From: an uncultured Pigmentiphaga sp.
GTDB lineage: Bacteria; Pseudomonadota; Gammaproteobacteria; Burkholderiales; Burkholderiaceae_B
Reading direction: 5' to 3'
Assembly: GCA_937891425.1 (NCBI GenBank)
Contig: CALAGD010000021.1
Location: 1-18,316, forward strand
Length of the DNA: 18,316 nt
Positions 6,645-12,969 of this stretch are shown here, piece after piece. Position numbers and translations under genes: made by a program. The notes beneath the pieces were generated by a model. The model was not told the origin of the DNA. It did not search any database and saw nothing but the letters and a program-made list of their open reading frames with translations. Positions within the stretch are counted from its first letter, which is position 1. Each line of letters starts with the position of its first letter.

Positions 6645-8144
6645 CTAGCGAAACTGTGCGAGGATCGCCCGCTCGTCTTCCTGACGCCGCTGCAGCTCCC
6701 TGATGCGGGCATCGAAAACTGACTGTTCGTAGAAATCGCGCGACAGCACACGTGCCTGCTGCAGCTGCCCGATGGCCGCAGGCAGTGCACCGATCAGGAC
6801 GAAATAATCTGCCATCAGGCGAGCACTTGCCACACCATCCCCCAGTCGGGCCCGGCTTTCCGCGGCCAACCGGTACAGCTCGGGCTCTGCTTCGGGCCAT
6901 TGTTCGATAGCCTTGGCGAGAAACTCGGCAGCGCCGCGGTCGTCGCCAGCACGCTGCAGCGCCCGCGCATGGATCAGCGCCAGCGCCCGATCGCGCGGCC
7001 AGGCGCGCACGGCGTCCGCAGACAGCTTCACCGCTTCCTGCCACTGCTTTTCGGCCATGGCCAGCTCGACCGCCAGGTGGGCCAGCATGGGATGCTCGTG
7101 CCCCAGCCGTTGGGCCTCCTGCAGCGCCCGGCGGGCGCCTTCAAGGTCGCCCCGTCGCTGCAGCGCCATGGCCACCCCATACAACGCGGCCGCCTTGCGT
7201 ACGCCGCTCGACTCGGTGGCCTCCGCGCGCAGCGCTGCGAGCGGATCGGAGGAACGATCGTAGCCACCCTGTGCCACACGCAACCGCGCACGCACGAACC
7301 AGAACGTATCGGAGTCGGCCGATGCCTTGCGTCCCACCTGCCTGATGCGGTTCTGCAGGTCGCTGAGACGTTCGATGGACAGCGGGTGCGTGCTCGCGTA
7401 TGAGGCTGCCGTACTCTCGTTGAAGCGCGCAGTCTGGGCGAGGCGCGAGAACATGCGCGCCATGCCATCGGGATCGTAGCCGGCCGCATGCATCGTCTGC
7501 AGGCCGATCCGGTCGGCTTCGCGCTCGGCGTCGCGCGAAAATGACAGCTGCGAGTTGATGGCCGCGGCCTGGCCGAACATCGCCGCCCCCTGTGCCAGTG
7601 AACCCGCCCCCGCCGCAGCCGCGGCGATTGCCGCAAGCATCACGCCAAGCATCATGGCGGAGCTCTGCTCCTGTGCCATGATGCCCCGGGCTACGTGTCG
7701 CTGCGCCACGTGGGCGATTTCGTGCGCCAGCACGCCCGCCAGTTCGGCCTCCGAGCCCGCCGCCACGACCAGACCGGAGTGCACCCCAATGTGCCCCCCG
7801 GGCATGGCAAAGGCGTTGATGCTGGGCGCGCGGATGGCGAACACGTTGACCTGCGGCGCGCCCGTTACGTGCATCGACAGGCGCCTGCCCATCTCGGTGA
7901 GGTACTGGCTGACCGCCGGATCGTCGATGTAGTCGGGGTCGCGCCGGCCGTCGGCCATGATGGCCGCACCCAGGACCTCCTCGGTCCGGGGCGAGAGCCG
8001 CATCGACGCGGTGTCGCCCAGCCGGGGCAGGCCCACCGGCTGTGCCTGCACCGGCGGTACGGGGATGGCCAGCGTGACTGGCAAAATGGCGCACGCCAGA
8101 ACACGCCGCCCGTGCACGCGCCACGATACGCTTTGATGTGCCAT
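6645..8144 (-). CDS. bepA: Periplasmic M48 metalloprotease with TPR domain (BepA-like)
   Basis: A 499-residue secreted protein. The basic N-terminus and hydrophobic stretch (residues 11-30), with a likely cleavage after VQA34, indicate a signal peptide. The M48 zinc protease domain carries HEIAH at 141-145, with Glu209 in DAEREADRIG as probable third ligand. STHPLSIERL supplies His253, the position of the BepA His switch that blocks the active site. The remaining C-terminal half (about 285-490) is a set of alanine-rich helical hairpins resembling TPR repeats. Length and order match E. coli BepA (487 aa), which degrades or helps fold LptD and BAM-assembled outer-membrane proteins. The ATG at 8144 is preferred over the ORF limit at 8246 because GGAG lies 5 nt upstream and the signal peptide starts there. 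It is divergent from leuA. Confidence 0.9.
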   Translation of the reverse strand: MAHQSVSWRVHGRRVLACAILPVTLAIPVPPVQAQPVGLPRLGDTASMRLSPRTEEVLGAAIMADGRRDPDYIDDPAVSQYLTEMGRRLSMHVTGAPQVNVFAIRAPSINAFAMPGGHIGVHSGLVVAAGSEAELAGVLAHEIAHVAQRHVARGIMAQEQSSAMMLGVMLAAIAAAAAGAGSLAQGAAMFGQAAAINSQLSFSRDAEREADRIGLQTMHAAGYDPDGMARMFSRLAQTARFNESTAASYASTHPLSIERLSDLQNRIRQVGRKASADSDTFWFVRARLRVAQGGYDRSSDPLAALRAEATESSGVRKAAALYGVAMALQRRGDLEGARRALQEAQRLGHEHPMLAHLAVELAMAEKQWQEAVKLSADAVRAWPRDRALALIHARALQRAGDDRGAAEFLAKAIEQWPEAEPELYRLAAESRARLGDGVASARLMADYFVLIGALPAAIGQLQQARVLSRDFYEQSVFDARIRELQRRQEDERAILAQFR

Positions 8145-8219
8145 CTTTACTCCATGCAGATAGGGTGTTCTGAGCAGGCGCACGAGGTCAGAAAGCTTAC
8201 GATAGCAACTCACCTGCTG

Positions 8220-8285
8220 CCAATGCGCGTCGCATTGGACGGGCAATGCCCGCTCGCTGCTCGCTCGCGCTCCGGTACGCGAGCG
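8220..8285. repeat. Three consecutive perfect inverted repeats in the bepA/leuA spacer
   Basis: Three perfect inverted repeats lie end to end. The first is CCAATGCG-CGT-CGCATTGG at 8220-8238. The second is CGGGCA-A-TGCCCG at 8240-8252. The third has arms CGCTCGCG (8262-8269) and CGCGAGCG (8278-8285) with an 8-nt loop. None is followed by a T tract on either strand, so they are not intrinsic terminators. They sit 75-140 nt upstream of the bepA start and about 60-130 nt before the likely leuA promoter. They could be operators or a structured 5' leader of bepA mRNA; the function is unknown. Confidence 0.55.
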
Positions 8286-8347
8286 TTCCCGTTCGCCGCT
8301 CCATGCGCACCTGTGGAAACGATGCTACGCGCGGTCAGGCCAGTTGC

Positions 8348-8376
8348 TTGATTTTTGTCCTGGTTTGTGGCTTACT
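8348..8376 (+). promoter_or_regulatory. Possible promoter of the leuA leader transcript
   Basis: TTGATT (8348-8353) is separated by 17 nt from CTTACT (8371-8376), which is preceded by an extended -10 element (TG at 8368-8369 plus one base). The -10 itself is a poor match. It would give a leader of about 280 nt ahead of leuA, with room for the leader peptide. Tentative. Confidence 0.3.
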
Positions 8377-8496
8377 AGTTCCACGCACACCATTTGTTGC
8401 GTTTTCTACCGCGCATCCTTTCGTACGCACATGTCTTTTGCCGTCAGCACCACTGCCCAGCTCCATTCGTGCTTTGCACGGAAGGCGGGTATCGTC

Positions 8497-8556
8497 GTGT
8501 CGCTGGCTCCGCGCTTCCCCCTCCGTCTGCTACTAGACCTACCGATCGGCTGCTGA
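8497..8556 (+). CDS. Candidate leucine-rich leader peptide of leuA
   Basis: A short ORF starting with GTG at 8497 encodes MSLAPRFPLRLLLDLPIGC (19 aa), six residues being leucine. The run at 8527-8541 is CTG CTA CTA GAC CTA. CTA is a very rare leucine codon in this GC-rich DNA; scanning leuA by eye I found none in frame. Rare CTA codons are also used in the leu operon leader peptide of enteric bacteria, where they make stalling sensitive to leucine supply. GGAAGG (8480-8485) lies 11 nt upstream of the GTG. The same frame is open from 8344 with an ATG at 8431, so a longer peptide (41 aa) is possible, but that ATG has no visible Shine-Dalgarno. The stop codon at 8554-8556 falls inside the hairpin described next. 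Together these point to ribosome-mediated attenuation of leuA; expression is inferred, not shown. Confidence 0.5.
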   Translation: MSLAPRFPLRLLLDLPIGC

Positions 8557-8584
8557 GCCTCGGGCTCGTGGCAGTTCGGCAGCC
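8548..8584 (+). promoter_or_regulatory. Alternative hairpins overlapping the leader stop (putative leuA attenuator)
   Basis: GAGCC (8555-8559) pairs with GGCTC (8563-8567) and can be extended by CTGC (8550-8553) with GCAG (8571-8574). Alternatively GGCTGC (8548-8553) pairs with GCAGCC (8579-8584). The two outer pairings are mutually exclusive and both use the last codons and stop of the leader ORF. The following bases ATTTCCCATT are only weakly T-rich, so a classical intrinsic terminator is not evident. Regulation could act through this hairpin, through Rho, or on translation of leuA. Confidence 0.4.
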
Positions 8585-8664
8585 ATTTCCCATTCCGCCA
8601 CAGAAACGCGACCGGGCATGCGACCCGCGACGCTGCGCATTGATATCTGTCATCCGGAGCCAAC

Positions 8665-10365
8665 ATGCTGAAAGATCCTTCCACCAAGTACGTGCCGTTC
8701 GTACCCTTTGCCCGCGATTACGCTGAACGCACCTGGCCCAGCCGCCGCATCACGGCCCCCCCCATCTGGCTCAGCACTGATCTGCGCGACGGCAACCAGG
8801 CCCTGATCGAGCCGATGAGCGTCGAACGCAAGCTGCGCTTCTTCAACCAGCTCATCAAGATCGGCTTCAAGGAAATCGAAGTCGGCTTTCCGTCCGCCTC
8901 GCAGACTGATTTCGATTTCGTGCGCAAGCTGGTCGACGAGAAACTCATTCCGGATCACGTCACCATCCAGATTCTCACGCAGTCGCGCGACGATCTCATC
9001 GAGCGCAGCATCCAGTCGGCTGCCGGTGCCAAGCGGGTCATCGTGCATCTGTACAACGCCATCGCCCCTGCCTTCCGCCGCATCGTGTTCAACATGAGCA
9101 AGGAAGAAGTGAAGCAGATCGCGCTCAACGGCACCCGCACCATCAAGCGCCTGGTCGCACAGCACCCGGAAACCGAGTGGATCTTCCAGTATTCGCCCGA
9201 AGTCTTCAGTACCGCCGAACCCGAGTTCGCGAAGGAAGTGTGCGACGCCGTGTCGGCCGAATGGGGTCCCACGCCCGAGCGCAAGATGATCATCAACCTG
9301 CCGGCAACCATCGAAGCCACCACGCCGAACCTGTACGCCGACCAGATCGAATGGATGCACCGCAACATCGAGCGGCGCGACTCCATCATCATCAGCGTGC
9401 ACCCGCATAACGACCGCGGTACCGCAGTGGCGGCCGCCGAGTTCGCCGTGATGGCCGGTGCCGATCGCGTCGAGGGCTGCCTCTTCGGCAACGGAGAACG
9501 TACCGGCAACGTCGACCTCGTCACCCTCGCGCTCAACCTGTACACGCAGGGCATCCACCCCGGCCTCGACTTTTCCGACATCGACGAGGTACGCCGTACG
9601 GTCGAATACTGCAACCAGTTGCCCGTCCACCCGCGTCACCCGTACGTCGGCGACCTGGTCTTCACCGCCTTCTCGGGCTCGCACCAGGATGCCATCAAGA
9701 AAGGCTTTGCCCGGCAGAAGGCCGATGCGGTCTGGGAAGTGCCCTATCTGCCCATCGACCCGGCCGACCTGGGCCGTACTTACGATGCGGTCATTCGCGT
9801 CAACAGCCAGTCGGGCAAGGGCGGCGTGTCGTACCTGCTGCTCACCGAGTACGGTCTCGACTTGCCGCGCCGCCTGCAGATCGAGTTCAGCCGCACGGTG
9901 AAGAAGTACACCGACGAAACCGGCACGGAAGTCACCGCCAAGCAGGTGTACGAGCTGTTCTCGGGCGAGTACCTCGATCGCACCCATCCCTGGCGCCTGG
10001 TACGCCACCAGATTTCTGGCGACGCCGGCGAGGGTCAGCGCTTCCGCATCCAGGCCGAGCTTGAATACGAAGGCGAACGCCGGGTCATCGAAGGCGAAGG
10101 CGAAGGCGCCATTGACGCGTTCGTGCATGCCCTGGGCCTGCCCATCCGGGTCATGGACTATCACGAGCACGCCATCGGAACCGGTGCCGACAGCAAGGCG
10201 GCCTGCTATGTCGAGCTGCGTCTGGGCGACTCGCTCAGCGGCTACGGCGTCGGCATCCACCGCGACATCGTCACCGCTTCCTTCATGGCCGTGCTGAGCG
10301 CCGTCAACCGTCACCTGCAAACCGACGCCTCAGCACTGGCCGAGTCTGACGTCGCCGTCGCCTGA
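8665..10365 (+). CDS. leuA: 2-isopropylmalate synthase, long (type 2) form
   Basis: Condenses acetyl-CoA with 2-oxoisovalerate, the committed step of leucine synthesis. At 566 aa this is the long LeuA type (as in actinobacteria and many betaproteobacteria), not the roughly 520-aa enteric type. Seen directly: the N-terminal extension KYVPFVPFARDYAERTWPSR, the catalytic and metal-binding STDLRDGNQAL (37-47), EVGFPSASQTDFDF (72-85), metal ligands His246 and His248 in SVHPHNDRGTA, and GNGERTGNVDL (275-285). The C-terminal part from about 430 fits the LeuA dimer/allosteric domain that binds leucine, ending with VGIHRDIVTASFMAVLSAVNR. GGAG (8656-8659) lies 5 nt before ATG 8665. Two layers of control by leucine are plausible: feedback on the enzyme (known for the family) and attenuation via the upstream leader (inferred here). 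No other leu gene is adjacent. Confidence 0.97.
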   Translation: MLKDPSTKYVPFVPFARDYAERTWPSRRITAPPIWLSTDLRDGNQALIEPMSVERKLRFFNQLIKIGFKEIEVGFPSASQTDFDFVRKLVDEKLIPDHVTIQILTQSRDDLIERSIQSAAGAKRVIVHLYNAIAPAFRRIVFNMSKEEVKQIALNGTRTIKRLVAQHPETEWIFQYSPEVFSTAEPEFAKEVCDAVSAEWGPTPERKMIINLPATIEATTPNLYADQIEWMHRNIERRDSIIISVHPHNDRGTAVAAAEFAVMAGADRVEGCLFGNGERTGNVDLVTLALNLYTQGIHPGLDFSDIDEVRRTVEYCNQLPVHPRHPYVGDLVFTAFSGSHQDAIKKGFARQKADAVWEVPYLPIDPADLGRTYDAVIRVNSQSGKGGVSYLLLTEYGLDLPRRLQIEFSRTVKKYTDETGTEVTAKQVYELFSGEYLDRTHPWRLVRHQISGDAGEGQRFRIQAELEYEGERRVIEGEGEGAIDAFVHALGLPIRVMDYHEHAIGTGADSKAACYVELRLGDSLSGYGVGIHRDIVTASFMAVLSAVNRHLQTDASALAESDVAVA

Positions 10366-10402
10366 GTGCGGGTGCCGGTGCATCCCTCACCGGCCAGTGC
10401 TG
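10331..10402 (+). repeat. 12-bp inverted repeat spanning the leuA stop codon
   Basis: CAGCACTGGCCG (10331-10342, within the last leuA codons) is perfectly complementary to CGGCCAGTGCTG (10391-10402) after a 48-nt loop that contains the TGA. Nested and partly competing is a 7-bp hairpin GCCGGTG (10374-10380)/CACCGGC (10388-10394). No T tract follows. Confidence 0.6.
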
Positions 10403-10476
10403 CGCCCGTCAACGCGACTGCGTCCTACGGTCGACCTGGCCGGAGCGGCACGGCACTGCCCTGATTCTGTTGCAAC

Positions 10477-10508
10477 GAACCGCCATCCCGATGGCGGTTC
10501 TTGCGTTC
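10477..10508 (+). terminator. Probable terminator of leuA
   Basis: A perfect 10-bp stem, GAACCGCCAT (10477-10486) with ATGGCGGTTC (10491-10500), closes on the tetraloop CCCG. The downstream side reads TTGCGTTC, so counting the stem end it is a modest T-rich tail. It lies 111 nt after the leuA stop and well before minC. Confidence 0.7.
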
Positions 10509-10672
10509 TGGCGTGCCGAATGCGTCTGCCAGCCTGCGCCAGACCTGCAGGCGGACGGATCAGGGAAGTGACGGCTCGCCTGAGGCCGGGGCCATTGTGC
10601 CGCCATTTGCCGCAGGGAGGCCCGTTACAGTGAAATAACGGCATAAAACGAGATTTGCGGGCACGATTGCTC

Positions 10673-10678
10673 TAAAAT
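10673..10678 (+). promoter_or_regulatory. Possible -10 element of the minCDE promoter
   Basis: TAAAAT at 10673-10678 lies 26 nt before the minC start in the AT-rich end of the leuA-minC spacer. At 17 nt spacing the -35 position reads GAGATT, a poor match. The rest of the 339-nt spacer (10366-10704) holds the leuA 3' structures and no further gene that I can see. Confidence 0.35.
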
Positions 10679-10704
10679 GCCGTATTTCCTTTAGCGACTG
10701 GCGA

Positions 10705-11589
10705 ATGTCTTCTGTCAATCAGCCCATCCTCGACTTCAAAAGCGCGTCGATTCACGCCGTGCGGCTGGTACTGCAATCGTCGGACACGAGCGCGCTTATC
10801 GAAGCCCTGCAATCGCGCCTGCGGGCCGCCGGCGACTTCTTCGACGGCGAGCCCGTGGTCATTGATGCACTCGCGCTCGAACAGGCACCGGATTGGCAGG
10901 CATTGGCGTACGTGCTCACCCGGCACGGAATGCCTTTCGTCGGCATCGCAGCCCGGCCCGAACTGCACGACAGCATCCGCACGGCAGGCTACGCCACCAT
11001 CCGGCTGCCTGTCGCACGCGAGGGTCTGGCGCCCCCGGCGGGCAGCATTCACCGCGATCCCATTGCGTCCGCTCCTCCTGCATCGCCTGCCACGCCCGAT
11101 CCCGGACCTGCCATCGAGGCATCCCGATCAGCCCCGTTTGCAGGGTCAGCCATGTCGTCTACGGCAGACGCGAACCCAGTCGACAACCTGGCGGCGGCAG
11201 CGCAGCGTGCTGACGCCAGTTCTGGAGCAGTACCCGTCGCGGGTAACGGCTATCGCCCCACCCTACTGGTGGATCGGTCGCTGCGTTCCGGCCAGAAAAT
11301 CTACGCGCGCGATTCCGACCTGATCGTGGTCGGCGTGGTCAACGCCGGGGCCGAGGTCATAGCCGATGGCAACATCCATGTATATGGTCCTCTGCGCGGA
11401 AAGGCCATGGCCGGCGCCCGCGGCGACGAAGAAGCCCGGATTTTCACCACTTGCCTGGAAGCCGAACTGGTGGCGGTGGCAGGGGTGTATCGCGTGATCG
11501 AAACTGCCTTGCCCGACAACGTACGCGAACGGCCTGCCACCGTACGTCTTCATGCGGGCGGGCTCCGCATCGAACCCATAGAAGCCTAG
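10705..11589 (+). CDS. minC: Septum site-determining protein MinC
   Basis: MinC inhibits FtsZ ring formation away from midcell and is recruited to the membrane by MinD. At 294 aa it is longer than E. coli MinC (231 aa). The N-terminal FtsZ-antagonist domain covers about 1-105 (ILDFKSASIHAVRLVLQSSD, then EPVVIDALAL, HGMPFVGI). The C-terminal beta-helix covers about 185-292 and has the MinD-binding RSGQ at 194-197, VVNAGAEVIADGNIHVYG and GKAMAGARGDEEARIF. Between them lies an 80-residue Ala/Pro/Ser-rich linker (about 105-185), which accounts for the extra length. The start at 10705 has no strong Shine-Dalgarno. It is first in minC-minD-minE; minD begins 149 nt after its stop. Confidence 0.95.
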   Translation: MSSVNQPILDFKSASIHAVRLVLQSSDTSALIEALQSRLRAAGDFFDGEPVVIDALALEQAPDWQALAYVLTRHGMPFVGIAARPELHDSIRTAGYATIRLPVAREGLAPPAGSIHRDPIASAPPASPATPDPGPAIEASRSAPFAGSAMSSTADANPVDNLAAAAQRADASSGAVPVAGNGYRPTLLVDRSLRSGQKIYARDSDLIVVGVVNAGAEVIADGNIHVYGPLRGKAMAGARGDEEARIFTTCLEAELVAVAGVYRVIETALPDNVRERPATVRLHAGGLRIEPIEA

Positions 11590-11738
11590 CCATGGTTGCC
11601 AAGCAGATTCGAAGACACAAGCAGCGACCACCCCGGCCCCCCGGGCGGCCGAACACTTCCGCAGCACCGGCTCCGGCAGACCCTGGCGCCACGAAATCAA
11701 CCGATCGCACTCCTACTCCCAAAAAGGATAAACACGTT

Positions 11739-12554
11739 ATGACCCGTATCGTCGTCGTCACTTCCGGTAAGGGCGGAGTTGGCAAGACCACCACCAGTGC
11801 AAGCTTCAGCGCCGGCCTTGCCATGCGCGGACACAAAACCGCCGTTATCGATTTCGACGTCGGATTGCGCAACCTCGACCTGATCATGGGTTGCGAGCGC
11901 CGCGTAGTCTACGACTTCGTGAATGTGATCCAGAATGAGGCCACACTCAACCAGGCTCTCATTCGCGACAAGCAGCTCGACAACCTGTACATCCTGCCCG
12001 CCTCGCAGACACGCGACAAGGAAGCGCTCACACGGGACGGGGTGGAGCGTGTGCTCAACGAGCTCAAGGACATGGGTTTCGAGTACATCGTGTGCGATTC
12101 GCCCGCCGGGATCGAATCGGGCGCCTTGCACGCCGCCTATTTCGCCGACGACGCCCTGGTGGTGACGAATCCGGAAGTCTCGTCGGTACGCGATTCCGAC
12201 CGCATTCTCGGCATCCTGGCGTCGAAGTCGCAACGAGCCATCAAGGGCGAAGAACCCATCAAGGAATACCTGCTGCTGACGCGGTACAACCCCAAACGGG
12301 TTGCCGACGGCGAGATGCTTTCGGTAAAAGATGTTCAGGACATTCTGCGCATCAAGCTGATCGGGGTCATTCCCGAATCCGAAAACGTCCTGCATGCGTC
12401 CAACCAGGGATTGCCTGCCATCCACCTGAAGGATACCGACGTCGCCGAGGCATACCAGGATGTCGTAGCCCGTTACCTGGGTGAAGACCGTCCCATGCGA
12501 TTCATTGAGTACACGAAACCGGGCCTTATCAAGCGTCTGTTCGGTGGGAGATAA
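11739..12554 (+). CDS. minD: Septum site-determining ATPase MinD
   Basis: ParA/MinD-type ATPase (271 aa; E. coli 270) that dimerises with ATP, binds the inner membrane and recruits MinC. Its pole-to-pole oscillation is driven by MinE. The deviant Walker A SGKGGVGKTTTS gives Lys11 and Lys16. DFDVGLRNLDLIMGCE (38-53) is the switch I/Walker A' region, and YIVCDSPAGIE (116-126) is Walker B. The C-terminus PGLIKRLFGGR is the amphipathic membrane-targeting helix. The ATG at 11739 is chosen from family alignment and from AAGGA (11724-11728) 10 nt upstream. The same frame is open upstream to an ATG at 11592 and beyond, which would add a 49-residue basic, proline-rich tail; I judge that as non-coding spacer. 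minE follows 3 nt after the stop. Confidence 0.97.
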   Translation: MTRIVVVTSGKGGVGKTTTSASFSAGLAMRGHKTAVIDFDVGLRNLDLIMGCERRVVYDFVNVIQNEATLNQALIRDKQLDNLYILPASQTRDKEALTRDGVERVLNELKDMGFEYIVCDSPAGIESGALHAAYFADDALVVTNPEVSSVRDSDRILGILASKSQRAIKGEEPIKEYLLLTRYNPKRVADGEMLSVKDVQDILRIKLIGVIPESENVLHASNQGLPAIHLKDTDVAEAYQDVVARYLGEDRPMRFIEYTKPGLIKRLFGGR

Positions 12555-12557
12555 ACG

Positions 12558-12836
12558 ATGTCCCTGCTCTCATTCTTTCTCGGTCAGAAGAAGGCTTCGG
12601 CCAGCGTCGCCCGAGAGCGCCTGCAAATCATTCTCGCCCACGAAAGGGCCCATCGCGGCCCTGCTGCCGATTACCTGCCCCAGTTGCAGCGTGAGCTGCT
12701 TGACGTCATTTCAAAATACGTCAAGATCAATTCCGACGACATTCGCGTCAACCTGGAACGGCAGGACACGCTGGAGATCCTGGAGGTGAAGATCGAAATG
12801 CCGTCGCCCACCCCGTCGGGTCAGGCATCGTCCTGA
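12558..12836 (+). CDS. minE: Cell division topological specificity factor MinE
   Basis: MinE (92 aa; E. coli 88) stimulates MinD ATPase and displaces MinC, restricting division inhibition to the poles. The N-terminal segment MSLLSFFLGQKKASASVARE starts with the membrane-binding stretch. It continues into the MinD-contacting helix ERLQIILAHER (about 20-30). The topological-specificity domain follows (YLPQLQRELLDVISKYV, then IRVNLERQDTLEILEVKIEM). The last ten residues are a Pro/Ser-rich tail. GGGAG (12546-12550) at the end of minD serves as ribosome binding site, and the 3-nt gap indicates tight coupling with minD. Confidence 0.96.
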   Translation: MSLLSFFLGQKKASASVARERLQIILAHERAHRGPAADYLPQLQRELLDVISKYVKINSDDIRVNLERQDTLEILEVKIEMPSPTPSGQASS

Positions 12837-12913
12837 GCCCGTGGCACATTCCGCTTGCAACGCCACCGGCCGCCGGCTACCCGCGTTGCGCTTTCTGCTG
12901 TTCAGCCACGGGC
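12837..12913. terminator. Nested inverted repeats between convergent minE and cysB
   Basis: Outer arms GCCCGTGGC (12837-12845, starting right after the minE stop) and GCCACGGGC (12905-12913) enclose a second perfect repeat GCAACGC (12857-12863)/GCGTTGC (12883-12889). That repeat in turn holds two CCGG copies. After the inner hairpin the plus strand reads GCTTTCT. The position between convergent genes suggests a two-way transcription end, though the T tract is weak. Confidence 0.5.
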
Positions 12914-12969
12914 CAGGCTGCATCCATCCATTTCCCGAGCCGATACGAGCTCCGTAGAATACCCGAGGC

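Noticed and set aside
8145..8246. 34-codon N-terminal extension of the BepA-like protease
   Set aside because: A signal peptide begins at the internal ATG 8144, which has GGAG at good spacing. The extension would bury it.
8650..10320. 556-codon open frame on the minus strand opposite leuA
   Set aside because: It is antisense to a complete, well-conserved leuA. The composition (Val/Asp/Gly-rich) is typical of the shadow of GC-rich codons, and I recognise no family.
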